Source of the DNA: Planctomycetota bacterium
GTDB taxonomy: Bacteria > Planctomycetota > Phycisphaerae > Phycisphaerales > UBA1924
Direction of reading: 5' to 3'
NCBI GenBank assembly: GCA_018968885.1
Contig: JAGWZK010000007.1
Coordinates: forward strand, 1-64,000
DNA: 64,000 bases
The notes under the pieces: generated by a model
Databases searched by the model: none
What the model was told of the DNA's origin: nothing
Seen by the model: only the letters and a program-made list of their open reading frames with translations
Part shown: positions 53,548 through 62,891 of the stretch, piece by piece
Layout: every line of letters starts with the position of its first letter
Position numbering within the stretch: position 1 is the first letter of the stretch
Translations under genes and position numbers: made by a program

Positions 53548-53584
53548 CCGGGCTTCCCCTCGAAGGAAGCCCGGTTAAGTTTTT
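53548..53584. terminator. Bidirectional intrinsic terminator
   Basis: Perfect 10-bp stem CCGGGCTTCC (53548-53557) and GGAAGCCCGG (53565-53574), loop CCTCGAA. T-runs follow on both strands: TTAAGTTTTT on plus, CTTTGTTTTTG on minus. It separates tsf from the convergent tatA gene. Confidence 0.9.
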
Positions 53585-53603
53585 CGGAAACACCAATCAA
53601 CAC

Positions 53604-54104
53604 TCAACGCTGCGGCGGGTATGGCTGATAGCCACTCTGCTGCTGAGGCGGATAAGGCGCATTCTGCGGAGCGCCGGGATACTGCTGCTGCTGTGGCTGG
53701 CCGTACCCCTGCTGATCGGGCTGACCCTGAGGCACGGGTGCGCGATACACCGGCTGACCCTGAGGATGTTGGTATTGGCCCTGCTGGGCGTAACCCTGCT
53801 GACCTTGCGCCTGCCCCGGTGGCAATTGCTGCTGATACTGCTGCGGTTGGTATCCCTGCCCAGCCGGAGGCGCGTTGGGATTGGCTTCGTCTTCGATGCT
53901 GCGGAGACCCTTCTTGAACTCGGTCACGCCGCGCCCCATGTTGCGCATCACTTCCGGCAGACGACCGCCGAAGAGAAGCAACGCAATGCACAGAATGATC
54001 AGAAGCTGCCAGATGGAGAAATCAAGTCCGAGTGCCAAGGTCTGCATGGGCATTGCGTGTGATTCCGATGTTGGTGTGAGTGTTGAAAGCACAGAGTAAA
54101 GCAT
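53604..54104 (-). CDS. tatA: TatA/TatB-family protein with Pro/Gln-rich tail
   Basis: 166 residues. The core is a typical TatA: hydrophobic helix FSIWQLLIILCIALLLFG, hinge GGRLPEVMRNMG and amphipathic helix GRGVTEFKKGLRSIEDE. A low-complexity tail of about 100 residues, rich in Gln, Pro, Tyr and Gly (QQGQYQHPQGQPVYRAP), follows. The ATG at 54104 is chosen because GGAGGG lies 7 nt upstream, which adds about 17 residues before the MPMQ at 54053 where TatA homology starts. tatC is not in the window. It forms the pore part of twin-arginine export, but TatA and TatB cannot be separated here. Confidence 0.88.
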   Translation of the reverse strand: MLYSVLSTLTPTSESHAMPMQTLALGLDFSIWQLLIILCIALLLFGGRLPEVMRNMGRGVTEFKKGLRSIEDEANPNAPPAGQGYQPQQYQQQLPPGQAQGQQGYAQQGQYQHPQGQPVYRAPVPQGQPDQQGYGQPQQQQYPGAPQNAPYPPQQQSGYQPYPPQR

Positions 54105-54279
54105 GGTGTCGCCCTCCAGGGCGAAAATGAATCCCTTTCGGCATTGATCGAACTGAGAATGACACAAGGCCACATCTCAATCAGGCTTTCCTGCTCTCGA
54201 CCACTGCTGGGTAGATTGTACCCCTGAAATCCCCCTCACAAACGATTGTGCAAGGGAACACTTGCACGCACAACGTGCC

Positions 54280-54762
54280 TCATTTGGGAAGCTCGCTGAG
54301 CCAATCCAGTACTTCCTTTGCGCTCCGAACCCCCTCCATCCGCCCTACTTCACGCCCATCACGCAGGGCGATGAGAACCGGAATGGAAAAGACCTTCAAA
54401 GACCCGGCTCCTGCCTGGTCCTTATCCACATCGATGTACGCCGGTATGCCGGTTGCGCGAAGGGCATCGGTCACACGTTGATCAGCCAGAGCTCCCTGCT
54501 TGAATGCTTGGCATGGTCCGCACCATGAGGCCGTGGCAAACGCGATCATGACTTTCTTTTCCGCACTCGCTCGGGCCACACCCGCAGCGACAGTCTGCGG
54601 CTGGCCCAAAAACGCTGCAGGAATCGATACCCCTCCACTGTTGGGGCCATTGCGATACCACTGCAACGCTATCAGAAACAGTGCGCCGATCACAATGGCA
54701 GCAAAGGGGCCGATGACGACTCGCCTGCGCGATGTGCTTCGTGTCAAAAGTGAAACGGTCAT
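54280..54762 (-). CDS. Membrane-anchored thioredoxin-like protein
   Basis: 160 residues. One membrane helix (VVIGPFAAIVIGALFLIAL) precedes a thioredoxin fold whose active site is WCGPC in FATASWCGPCQAFKQ and whose cis-Pro is in VFSIPVLIAL. It probably reduces or isomerises disulfides facing the periplasm. AGGAGGGGG lies 6 nt upstream of the ATG at 54762. It overlaps hscB by 4 bp (ATGA), so the two are coupled. Confidence 0.87.
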   Translation of the reverse strand: MTVSLLTRSTSRRRVVIGPFAAIVIGALFLIALQWYRNGPNSGGVSIPAAFLGQPQTVAAGVARASAEKKVMIAFATASWCGPCQAFKQGALADQRVTDALRATGIPAYIDVDKDQAGAGSLKVFSIPVLIALRDGREVGRMEGVRSAKEVLDWLSELPK

Positions 54763-55268
54763 CTCCAACCCCCTCCTACCGCATCCCGCAGTGTTTCCGC
54801 CAACCGCTCTACATACCGCCACTGATTCAAGAGTGAACGCACCACTCGATGATCCCCGCTCGCAAACGCGCGTGATGTTGATGCAAGCAGATCTGCACGT
54901 TGTGCGACAACCCAGTCGCTCCACCGAGTCAGGGCCTCACCGTCCCTGGATTGAATCGCCTCGTCCACGGCCTCACGAACCTCCATGAACTCCATCAGGA
55001 AGGACGGATCGAGGGGGATCTCAGTTCGCGCCATGGCAGGATTCTGAATCGTCAAAAGCGATTCAGCACGCTTTTGTGGATCCGCAAGCGTGGCCCGGGC
55101 TTGATTGAGCGTCGCCATCGCGGCTTCGGAATCTCCATCCCCGCCCGTCGCGGAGTCGGGGTGGAGAGTCGCCACACGGGCAAAATACGCCGCGTCAACC
55201 GCCGCGCGGGTGAGATTCATGCTTAGAGGCAGACCGAGAGTGCGGAATGGATCGATTGGATGGGGCAT
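54759..55268 (-). CDS. hscB: HscB-like Fe-S cluster co-chaperone
   Basis: 169 residues. A J domain (DPFRTLGLPLSMNLTRAAVD, with HPD in ATLHPDSA) is followed by a three-helix HscB C-terminal domain with SFLMEFMEVREAVDEAI, a close match to the family motif that binds IscU. HscB delivers the scaffold to Hsp70. hscA and isc genes are not adjacent; the partner gene downstream is a thioredoxin-like protein. The ATG has no obvious ribosome-binding site. Confidence 0.85.
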   Translation of the reverse strand: MPHPIDPFRTLGLPLSMNLTRAAVDAAYFARVATLHPDSATGGDGDSEAAMATLNQARATLADPQKRAESLLTIQNPAMARTEIPLDPSFLMEFMEVREAVDEAIQSRDGEALTRWSDWVVAQRADLLASTSRAFASGDHRVVRSLLNQWRYVERLAETLRDAVGGGWR

Positions 55269-55384
55269 TGGTCAATAGGAGGGGACACCGAGGGAATGGT
55301 TCAGCATTTCACAGGTCAAAGATACCAGAGGATTGACTCGATAAACTGCCTCGAACGGGGATCAATGCTTCTTTGAGACTTTCC

Positions 55385-56086
55385 ATGACCACATCCATTC
55401 GGCACATCGGCATCGTTGGAGTCAGCCCCGAGGGCGCGGCAATCTTCTACCGCCAATTAGCCCGCCACTGCGATCGACTGCTGCTCCCCAACCAGCATCC
55501 TCGCATCAGTCTCCATGCCGAGCCGGTGGAAGAGTACCTGATCTCCATCCGAAAGCACGACTGGCTGGGGGTGGGCCGCCTGCTCCGCAAGAGTGCCGAG
55601 ATTCTCGCTCGCTGCGGAGCAGAGTTTGTTGTGACACCCGACAACGCCGTCCAGCACGGTTTGCAGATCGCTTCTAGTGCCTCTCCCATTCCGTGGCTGA
55701 CCATGACTGATCTTGTCGCCGCTGCCATTGAGCATGACAAGCGGGCCCGCATCGGTGTCATCGGCACCAAGTGGGTCACTACCGGCGCAACCTACCAGAC
55801 TGCTCTGGGCTTGAAAGGCATCGAAACCTACGCCCCTGATGCTGACCAGACTGAATCACTGCATCGCATCATCGTGGAAGAATTGCTGCACGGGCAGATT
55901 CGGCCCGAATCACGCAGCGAAGTGCTCACCATCATCCAGACCATGCGCGATCGCCACCACTGCGATGGTGTGATTCTGGCGTGCAGCGAGGCACCCATGC
56001 TGATCACGAGAGAGAATTCACCGCTGCCTGTGTATGACGCTGGCGACATCCTTGCGGCAGGCGCAATTTCGCGGGTGCGTGCGTAA
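55385..56086 (+). CDS. Aspartate/glutamate racemase-family protein, one Cys substituted
   Basis: 233 residues in the two-lobed Asp/Glu racemase fold: HIGIVGVSPEGAAIFYRQL at the start and RIGVIGTKWVTTGATYQTAL at the second lobe. Two-base racemases use two cysteines. The second is present (Cys200 in ILACSEAPML), but the first, usually PCNTxxH, is replaced by Asp86 in TPDNAVQH. It may act on one isomer only or be a lyase-like relative. ATG at 55385 starts the conserved region; a TTG four codons upstream is possible. Confidence 0.8.
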   Translation: MTTSIRHIGIVGVSPEGAAIFYRQLARHCDRLLLPNQHPRISLHAEPVEEYLISIRKHDWLGVGRLLRKSAEILARCGAEFVVTPDNAVQHGLQIASSASPIPWLTMTDLVAAAIEHDKRARIGVIGTKWVTTGATYQTALGLKGIETYAPDADQTESLHRIIVEELLHGQIRPESRSEVLTIIQTMRDRHHCDGVILACSEAPMLITRENSPLPVYDAGDILAAGAISRVRA

Positions 56087-56119
56087 GCGCTTCGGCAAAG
56101 CCGCCTTTGAGCAAAACAA

Positions 56120-56962
56120 TCACTTCTTGCCATCAGACGGAGCCGGAGCTGGCAACGGTGTTGCATTCTTCTTGGCTTCTTCAATCGCTGCTTTCACCTC
56201 GGGAGGCATGGTGAAGCTCATGGTGAACGTTGCGTTCATCTCAACCTTGCGATATGTGGTGATCAATTCCACATCGGCCGAACGCTGCACGTATCGGGTC
56301 GCAAACTTGATTCCTCCGAACTCCTTGTAATCTCCCACTATCGTGAGTGTGGCTTTCTTGTTCGCCGCGGCGTTGGCTTCATCGGCATAGCCAACCAGCA
56401 GGCCTGTCGCAGGATCAAAGTACAAAGTCTGGTTCTTACCCGCTTTGGTTGTGACCTTCACAACATTCGCGGGTTTGCCATCGAAGGGTGAATCGGGTTG
56501 AGCATCCATCTTTGTGTACTTGCGCTTCCACTCGATCTCGGTGTAAAAATCGCCAGACTCTTTAAGGCCATCGAGATCTTCCCCCTCCAGAATGCGCGCT
56601 GTGCGCACGTCTCTGGCCCAACCGATTGTGCCGTCGAAACCTTGCTCAAAGGTGTTCAGGCCGGGTGACTCAAGCTCCACCCGAATCTGGTCCGGTGCCT
56701 TCTGCCAGGCCACCAGCCGTGAACGAGTCTTGGTCTTGGTGTTTTCCACAACACCTTCCACATACCTCGTCGTGATCGCACGATACTTGGCCTCGCCCCC
56801 CAGAGCTTCGACATACCGGGTCAGAATCTCTTCCGCCGTCTTGGCGGCTGCCGTCACGTTTTCAGTTGTTTCCAGATGTGACACCGTCGCGTTCGAGACG
56901 CCCGCAGCACCGCCGCAGAAAGCCAACGTCAGCACAGTCACACCCAACGCGATCGTCTTCAT
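56120..56962 (-). CDS. Exported LolA-like outer-membrane lipoprotein-sorting family protein
   Basis: 280 residues. A signal peptide (IALGVTVLTLAFCGGAAG) is followed by a start typical of LolA-like folds (TAEEILTRYVEALGGEAKY) and an alternating beta-strand body (YTEIEWKRKYTKM, KVTTKAGKNQTLYFD, GDYKEFGGIKFATR). The last 30 residues are Glu/Lys/Ala then Pro-rich. It probably binds a lipid or lipoprotein in the periplasm; the cargo is unknown. GGAG lies 8 nt before the ATG. Confidence 0.75.
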   Translation of the reverse strand: MKTIALGVTVLTLAFCGGAAGVSNATVSHLETTENVTAAAKTAEEILTRYVEALGGEAKYRAITTRYVEGVVENTKTKTRSRLVAWQKAPDQIRVELESPGLNTFEQGFDGTIGWARDVRTARILEGEDLDGLKESGDFYTEIEWKRKYTKMDAQPDSPFDGKPANVVKVTTKAGKNQTLYFDPATGLLVGYADEANAAANKKATLTIVGDYKEFGGIKFATRYVQRSADVELITTYRKVEMNATFTMSFTMPPEVKAAIEEAKKNATPLPAPAPSDGKK

Positions 56963-57111
56963 CTTGAATGCTCCACGGTGTTCTCAGTCATAGCCGGTGC
57001 TGATCGCAACGGCCACAACTCTATCGGCTCGCCTCACCGGGGTTCACTACCCCCAAATGAGTGTCTTTTCATTGCGGCCTGCCTGCAAAACCACCCCGAT
57101 GCAGTCTCTGG

Positions 57112-57117
57112 TACGCT
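57112..57117 (+). promoter_or_regulatory. Candidate -10 box (TACGCT) of the MFS gene
   Basis: TACGCT ends 9 nt before the ATG at 57127, matching hexamer and spacing at the glycosyltransferase gene (6235). No clear -35 element or Shine-Dalgarno sequence. Confidence 0.45.
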
Positions 57118-57126
57118 GACACGCCC

Positions 57127-58437
57127 ATGTCCGTTCAGGCCGAAAAGCCACAATCTGCACGCCCAACCTCGGGCATCCGTCCTCTCGTCGCTGCGTGGCT
57201 GGGGTGGACCTTTGACGGCCTCGATGGCTACCTCTACATCATGGTGGCCATCCCCTTTGTCACCAAACTCGTCAAACTTGAGCATCAGGCGACCGGAACA
57301 CTCAGCACCGTTTCAGCAGCCGACCTTTCCAGCGAAGTCTCCCTCAAGGCCTCCATCATCCAAGCCGTCTTCCTTGTTGGCTGGGCCCTCGGCGGCGCCT
57401 TCTTCGGGCGCATCGGCGATCGACTTGGTCGCTCGCGCACCCTCACCCTCACCATTCTCACTTATGCCATCTTCACCGGCCTTTCCTTCTTTGCGGAGCG
57501 ATGGTGGCACCTTCTCATCTTCCGCTTTCTGGCGGCACTGGGCATCGGAGGAGAATGGGCAGCCGGCTCTGCCCTGGTTGCAGAGACTCTTCCCCCCAAG
57601 CATCGGCACTGGGCCAGTGCTCTGCTGCAATCCGGCTATATCTGCGGCTGCATCGCCGCCACTCTCACCGGCGGTTTGATGGCAGAATTCGATCCCAAGT
57701 GGGTCTTTGTCGTCGGCGTTCTACCTGCATTTGTCACGTTGTGGATTCGCCACTCCGTCCCCGAACCCACTGAGTGGGCAGCGGCCGCCGCAAAGAACAA
57801 TCCGCCCAAGATCCGCGACCTCTTCGCCCCTGGCATCGGCCGCACCACCACGCTGCTCCTGATCCACATTTCGATCGCGCTCACCGTCGCCTGGGCCTTC
57901 CTCTTCTTCACACCGCAAGCCATCAGCCGCATACCCGAAGTGAAAGACTGGGCCCCCGCCCAAATCGCGGCTCTCAAGACCAAAGTCACCGTTGCGTACT
58001 TTGTCACCAACATCATCGCCAACTTTGCCGCAACCGCCATCTCGCGCCGCTTCGGTCCCAGACTGGCCTTCTTCCTTTTCATGTTCGCTGGATTGGCGAT
58101 CCTCCTGACTGGTTATCGCACCCAACCATCCCTTGGCAACATTTACTGGATCACCTGCGGCTTTGCCTTCACCGGGCTTGGGTTGTTTGCCATCTTCCCC
58201 CTCTACGTGCCCCTGCTCTTCCCCACCTTGCTACGGACGTTGGGTTCAGGCCTGACGTATAACTTTGGCCGCCTGGTCGCCGCAGCGGGCACCCTCTTTG
58301 CCGGAGCCATTATCCATAAAGCCGGCGGCCCAGCCCAAGCCGTCTGGTGGGTGGCCTTGATCTACATTCCCGGCCTGTTTGTGTGCTGGCTCCTGCCCAT
58401 TCCGCCTTTGGAAAAATCAGCACAAAGCCATAATTGA
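57127..58437 (+). CDS. MFS transporter
   Basis: 436 residues with about 12 membrane helices. The first-loop MFS signature is present as FFGRIGDRLGRSRTLTLTI. The early WLGWTFDGLDGYLYIMVAIP, with acidic residues in helix 1, and FRFLAALGIGGEWAAGSALV place it near the aromatic-acid/sialate/shikimate proton symporters. The substrate is not evident. The ATG at 57127 begins just before the conserved first helix and has a -10-like box 9 nt upstream. Confidence 0.88.
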   Translation: MSVQAEKPQSARPTSGIRPLVAAWLGWTFDGLDGYLYIMVAIPFVTKLVKLEHQATGTLSTVSAADLSSEVSLKASIIQAVFLVGWALGGAFFGRIGDRLGRSRTLTLTILTYAIFTGLSFFAERWWHLLIFRFLAALGIGGEWAAGSALVAETLPPKHRHWASALLQSGYICGCIAATLTGGLMAEFDPKWVFVVGVLPAFVTLWIRHSVPEPTEWAAAAAKNNPPKIRDLFAPGIGRTTTLLLIHISIALTVAWAFLFFTPQAISRIPEVKDWAPAQIAALKTKVTVAYFVTNIIANFAATAISRRFGPRLAFFLFMFAGLAILLTGYRTQPSLGNIYWITCGFAFTGLGLFAIFPLYVPLLFPTLLRTLGSGLTYNFGRLVAAAGTLFAGAIIHKAGGPAQAVWWVALIYIPGLFVCWLLPIPPLEKSAQSHN

Positions 58438-58491
58438 CAAATACTTAGAGTTCGTTTCTCGCTCCTTCTCGGTGTTCGGACTGCGTAGGTC

Positions 58492-58497
58492 TACCAT
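58492..58497 (+). promoter_or_regulatory. Candidate -10 box (TACCAT) of astA
   Basis: TACCAT ends 9 nt before the ATG at 58507. No Shine-Dalgarno precedes that start. The same hexamer lies 8 nt before the FKBP gene start. Confidence 0.4.
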
Positions 58498-58506
58498 GGC
58501 CGGTCG

Positions 58507-59826
58507 ATGAACATGCGTGAATGTACCCAGGGAACGCCCGTTATCGGGACCTTGGGCGCATCCTCCACTTTCACACCCTCCACCCAGAGCCCCTCGCGGC
58601 CGGGTGTCGTTTCCGCGGAGGCCCCTGTGTTCCTCATTCGTGCCGCCCAGAGCAAAGACGTTTCCACCTTTCTGAAACTGGCACGGATGGTGTACTTCAT
58701 TAACCTGCCCCCGGATGAGCGCATCATCGCCGACAAGGTGACCCACTCTTCCAAGTGCTTTGGCAAAGCGGCAGGTGTCAAAGAAGACAAACCGTCCGGC
58801 AAATCGCGTAAACGGTCTGGTGGTGGCATGGCCGCCATGGAAACCGATTCGGACCTCTTTGTCTTTGCACTTGATGATCTTGAAACTGGTGGCGTCGTCG
58901 GCACCAGCCAGGTGCGCGCCCATCAGGGCGGGCCGGGGAATCCCAACTGGTCGATGCAATTGACGGAGAAGAAGTTTTTCTCACCAGCTCTTGGCCAGGG
59001 GACCACTCACACTGTTGGCAAGTTGTACGGCGATGAGACCGGGCCGAGTGAAATCGGTGGTTTGATCCTGCAACCCAGCCACCGCGGACATCGCTTGCGC
59101 CCGGGTCGCCTGCTGTCGTTCGTGCGCTTCCACTTCATCGCCCTCTATCGACATCTTTTTGCCGATCGCATTCTGGCCGAGATGATGGCACCTGTCTCCA
59201 CCGAGGGTGATAACGTTTTCTGGGATCATTTCGGCCGCAAGTTTGTGCCGGTGAAATATGCCGAGGCCGATCGCTTCTGTCAGCACAATCGCGGCTTTAT
59301 CCCAGAACTTCTGCCCAAAGAAGAGATCTACATCACGCTCTTTCCTCTCGAAGTGCAAAACATGGTCGGCGTGGTCTCGCGCGAAACCATTCCGGCGCGG
59401 CGTCTGCTCGAATCCCTCGGGTTCCGCTATCGCAACTTCATCGATCCCTTTGATGGCGGCCCACATCTGGATGCGCCTACCAGCGACATCACGCTCGTAA
59501 AGGCCACCAAACCCGGCGTGCTGGGCAAATCTATCGCCGCCGATCGTTGCGACGGATATGGCATCGTCAGCGTGCTGCACAAAGATGGTCAGTTCTTTGC
59601 CATCGAATCTCCGTACTCACTCAACGATGGTGAACTGCGCGTTCCTGCCGAATCCATGACACTCATGAAGGCCACGCCAGGCATGGCGAGTGGTGCAACA
59701 CCGCTGGAGCGGCCGGATGACGCAGCAGCGGATGCCCAAAGTGCGTCAACGACCAAGAAACGTAGATCTGCCGGGAAATCCGAAGGCAAATCCACGGGCA
59801 AAAAAACTGGCAAGTCTGGCCGTTGA
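58507..59826 (+). CDS. astA: Arginine N-succinyltransferase-like protein
   Basis: 439 residues of the AstA family, which transfers succinyl from succinyl-CoA to arginine in the AST catabolic route. Core motifs: VFLIRAAQSKDVSTFLKLA, EIGGLILQPSHRGHRL (acetyl-CoA-type loop), ADRILAEMMAPVSTEG, FWDHFGRKFVPVKYAEADR and ETIPARRLLESLGFRYRNFID. About 40 extra residues precede the core, and a Lys/Ser/Gly-rich basic tail (KKRRSAGKSEGKSTGKKTGK) follows it. It is 26 bp upstream of astD. astB, astC and astE are not in view. Confidence 0.87.
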   Translation: MNMRECTQGTPVIGTLGASSTFTPSTQSPSRPGVVSAEAPVFLIRAAQSKDVSTFLKLARMVYFINLPPDERIIADKVTHSSKCFGKAAGVKEDKPSGKSRKRSGGGMAAMETDSDLFVFALDDLETGGVVGTSQVRAHQGGPGNPNWSMQLTEKKFFSPALGQGTTHTVGKLYGDETGPSEIGGLILQPSHRGHRLRPGRLLSFVRFHFIALYRHLFADRILAEMMAPVSTEGDNVFWDHFGRKFVPVKYAEADRFCQHNRGFIPELLPKEEIYITLFPLEVQNMVGVVSRETIPARRLLESLGFRYRNFIDPFDGGPHLDAPTSDITLVKATKPGVLGKSIAADRCDGYGIVSVLHKDGQFFAIESPYSLNDGELRVPAESMTLMKATPGMASGATPLERPDDAAADAQSASTTKKRRSAGKSEGKSTGKKTGKSGR

Positions 59827-59852
59827 TCCATCAGGAAGGAACCTTCGCTGTG

Positions 59853-61400
59853 ATGCACCACGCCGCACTTGGCCAACCTGCCAGCAATCTGCTCGGAGGT
59901 GAGTGGGTCCCGATTCCTGGCTCCACGCTGGTTTCTCATTCACCGGCAGACCCCAGCCGCGTGATTCACTCGTGCGCCCCGCAACTCTCTCACGTTGATC
60001 GAGCGGTACACGGGGCACGTTCGGCGGCAGCGGCATGGGCCCGTACGACCCAAGCAACGCGCTTTGCGATTCTGAAGCGATTTGCTGCGATCTGCAAGGA
60101 GCGCGAAGCCGACCTCACACAACTCATCAGCGATGAAACTGGCAAAGTGCTGTGGGATGCCAAAGCCGAGGCCCAATTGCTCTCCGCTAAGGTGGATATC
60201 ACGCTGGAACAATCCGCCAACTCCGGTATGACGCGCGTCACCGGCTTTGAAACACCGATCTCTCCGACCCGCAAGGGCATTTGCTCATTTCGCCCTCATG
60301 GCGTCATGGCAGTGCTCGGCCCGTTCAATTTCCCTGCGCATCTGCCCAACGGGCACATCATCCCCGCACTGGCGATGGGTAACACCATCGTTTTCAAGCC
60401 CAGCGATAAGACTCCCGCGATTGGCCAACTGCTCACCGAACTTCTCGATCAGGCCCTGCGCGAGGCGGGCGCTCCGGCAGGCGTGGTGAATCTTGTTCAA
60501 GGTGGAGCCGACGTGGCGGCAGCCCTGAGCAATCACGCAGACCTCGACGGCATCCTCTTCACAGGTTCATGGCCCGTCGGGCGGCGCATCATGCAGGCCA
60601 ACCTTGATCGCCCAGGTCGCATGCTCGCTCTTGAAATGGGCGGCAACAATCCTGCGATCATCATGCCGGATGCGGACTTGAAGCAAGCCGCGATTGAGTG
60701 CGTGCGTTCAGCGTTCATCACCACCGGACAGCGTTGCACCTGCACACGCCGCGTGATCGTGCATGAGAGCCTTGCACCTCGCTTTATAAAGGCCGTCTGT
60801 ACCGCAGCGAGTAATCTGATCATCGGCCACCCGGCAAGCACCCATCCGGTCTTCATGGGCCCCTTGATCGCCAAGAGTGCACGCGATCATGTCCTGCATG
60901 TCATCGGCCAGCTCACTCGCGCTGGGGGCGAACTGCTGATTCCCCCGACCATGCCCGATCTTCCCGGCTGGTACATCACGCCGAGCGTAATGCGAGTGCC
61001 GCGATTTGAAGCGTCTACTGATGCCGATGGCCATCCGGGCGCGGATGTGGAAATCTTCGGCCCATTCCTACGCATAGCCACCTTCAGCACGTTCGACGAT
61101 GCACTCGCGCAAGCCAACAGCACGCAGTTCGGCCTGGCCAGTTCGATCTTCACTCAGGATGCCGCGACCATCGAGCGTTACCTTGCCGAAGCCCGAGCCG
61201 GGTGCATCAATATCAACGCCGGCACCGCAGGCGCATCCAGCAAACTTCCCTTCGGTGGGCTGGGCCTCTCCGGCAATCATCGCCCAGCGGGTGCATTCTC
61301 ACTGGATTACTGCGCCATACCCATCGGCAGCATGGTCGAAAGTGGTAACGGCGCGGTCATTCCCAGCGGCATGACGTTTGACGAAGCGTGGCTGAAATAA
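59853..61400 (+). CDS. astD: Succinylglutamate-semialdehyde dehydrogenase-like
   Basis: 515-residue aldehyde dehydrogenase. The NAD-site FGPFNFPAHLPNGHIIPALA, the catalytic Glu in LALEMGGNNPAI and the Cys in ITTGQRCTCTRR are intact, and the C-terminal GASSKLPFGGLGLSGNHRP is characteristic of the AstD subfamily. It oxidises N-succinylglutamate semialdehyde to N-succinylglutamate. GGAAGGA lies 9 nt before a GTG-ATG pair (59850/59853). It stops 3 bp before the convergent TPR gene. Confidence 0.9.
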   Translation: MHHAALGQPASNLLGGEWVPIPGSTLVSHSPADPSRVIHSCAPQLSHVDRAVHGARSAAAAWARTTQATRFAILKRFAAICKEREADLTQLISDETGKVLWDAKAEAQLLSAKVDITLEQSANSGMTRVTGFETPISPTRKGICSFRPHGVMAVLGPFNFPAHLPNGHIIPALAMGNTIVFKPSDKTPAIGQLLTELLDQALREAGAPAGVVNLVQGGADVAAALSNHADLDGILFTGSWPVGRRIMQANLDRPGRMLALEMGGNNPAIIMPDADLKQAAIECVRSAFITTGQRCTCTRRVIVHESLAPRFIKAVCTAASNLIIGHPASTHPVFMGPLIAKSARDHVLHVIGQLTRAGGELLIPPTMPDLPGWYITPSVMRVPRFEASTDADGHPGADVEIFGPFLRIATFSTFDDALAQANSTQFGLASSIFTQDAATIERYLAEARAGCININAGTAGASSKLPFGGLGLSGNHRPAGAFSLDYCAIPIGSMVESGNGAVIPSGMTFDEAWLK

Positions 61401-61403
61401 CCT

Positions 61404-62891
61404 TCACGCACCCTTCAGCGTCGTGATCAACTTCTTCACCGCGTCGCGGCGTTGTCTCACATCTCGATATGTAAACTGCTTGATCGTGATCGACGAGGCC
61501 ACCTTGTCCGCTTCTTCTGCCGCAGCAAGGTCCTTCTCGTGTTCGGCCTTGGCCTGCAAGGCCAGCAGCAAGCCATACCGCAGATCAAGCTCCACTTCGG
61601 CACCGGTGTCGCGCACCTCGAGGGCCTGGCGGAACATCTCCACCGCTTCGCCGATGTACTCGACACGCAAAAAGGCGTGACCGAGCATGTTCAAAGACGC
61701 CACGCGGTTTCTAGGGTCGTTCTGCGACTGCTGCAGAAACTCAATGCACTCGCCGTACATGCCAGATTCAAAGTAGCGACGCCCCAGTTCATACTTCAGC
61801 GTCATGTCGGTGGGGTATGCCTCCAGCCGCGCCTTGTACTCAGTAATCTCCAGCTTGGCCAGATCTTCTTCAGCAGATTGCAGGATCGACGCCACCATCG
61901 AATCGCCAGCTGCCTTCTCTGCCATCTGCTTGGCTTCGGCGACCTTGCGGCGCGACTGGCGAATGCGAATGTCGCCGGCCATCTGCCTCAAGCTAAACGT
62001 CTGCATCGCCATATACCCCTGCATCAAGAGGTCATACGCGCGATTCTCATCGGGAACCGTGCCACGCTCCAAAAGTGCCCGCACCAACTTGTTCAGGGCT
62101 GACACATCAGTTGGCCTGCCAGCATAATCCGCCTCGGCCGCCGCGATCACACGATCCACCGTGTCCGCAGTTTTGACCACGCGATCCGCTTCTTCGAGTT
62201 GCTTCTGCTTTTCCGCGTCGCGGATGTTGGCGCGGAAACCACCCGCCTGCCCGGTCTGATTGAATCCACCCTTGTTCATCGCCGATTGCGCTGAGAGATT
62301 GCGGATCTTCACCGCCAATTCGGCATCCGAAGGGTCCACTTTCAAAGCGGCTTCCGCGCAGCGAATCGAGACATCAAACGCCCCCACCGCAGCGAATGCA
62401 TCGCTCAGCTTCAGATAGATTTCCTTGCGTGGCCGCTTGTCTTTCTGATTGGCCACAAAAGCCCGCTCGGCAATCCACTTGGTTGGCTCGATGAAGCCAA
62501 GCTTGCCGGAGAGTTCCGCCGCGCGAGTCGGCAGAATCGCGTCCCCGTCTGGACGCAGCATCCACTCCACCATCGCCATCAGAAAACGATCGACCTCGGC
62601 CTTGCCACTGATCGGTGCCAGGGTTTCTTTCGACAGCCCCTTCTTGCTCTTGGGATCCGCCAGAAAATTCGCCATCGAACGTGCCAAACCCTGAATCGCG
62701 GGCATGTTGGTGGGTTCGAAGCGCAGCCCACCCAGCCACAGCTGGATCGCATACTCGTAATTGGTCGTCTCGTGGACGGTCCGTGCCTTATCAAAGAACG
62801 TCGCCGCCTTATCCGGCTGGGGTTGCCATGCCGGCTCGGATTCGGTGCTCTCTGCGCTCTGATCGGCTTTCTTCCAGGGGAACAGGGCCAA
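61404..62891 (-). CDS. TPR-repeat protein, unknown function
   Basis: 495 residues, all helical. TPR-like units are visible at about 30-65 (AATFFDKARTVHETTNYEYA), 175-215 (IYLKLSDAFAAVGAFDVSIR) and 360-440 (LKYELGRRYFESGMYGECIE and ASLNMLGHAFLRVEYIGEAV). A long basic-acidic coiled stretch lies between (about 235-350). There is no signal peptide or membrane segment. Start is TTG at 62891, with GGAAGGA 8 nt upstream. It is probably a scaffold for protein interactions, but no partner is implied by its neighbours. Confidence 0.75.
   Translation of the reverse strand: MALFPWKKADQSAESTESEPAWQPQPDKAATFFDKARTVHETTNYEYAIQLWLGGLRFEPTNMPAIQGLARSMANFLADPKSKKGLSKETLAPISGKAEVDRFLMAMVEWMLRPDGDAILPTRAAELSGKLGFIEPTKWIAERAFVANQKDKRPRKEIYLKLSDAFAAVGAFDVSIRCAEAALKVDPSDAELAVKIRNLSAQSAMNKGGFNQTGQAGGFRANIRDAEKQKQLEEADRVVKTADTVDRVIAAAEADYAGRPTDVSALNKLVRALLERGTVPDENRAYDLLMQGYMAMQTFSLRQMAGDIRIRQSRRKVAEAKQMAEKAAGDSMVASILQSAEEDLAKLEITEYKARLEAYPTDMTLKYELGRRYFESGMYGECIEFLQQSQNDPRNRVASLNMLGHAFLRVEYIGEAVEMFRQALEVRDTGAEVELDLRYGLLLALQAKAEHEKDLAAAEEADKVASSITIKQFTYRDVRQRRDAVKKLITTLKGA

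Noticed and set aside
52619-53596. A 325-codon minus-strand frame opposite tsf
   Set aside because: Shadow of tsf that also spans the terminator; no motif.
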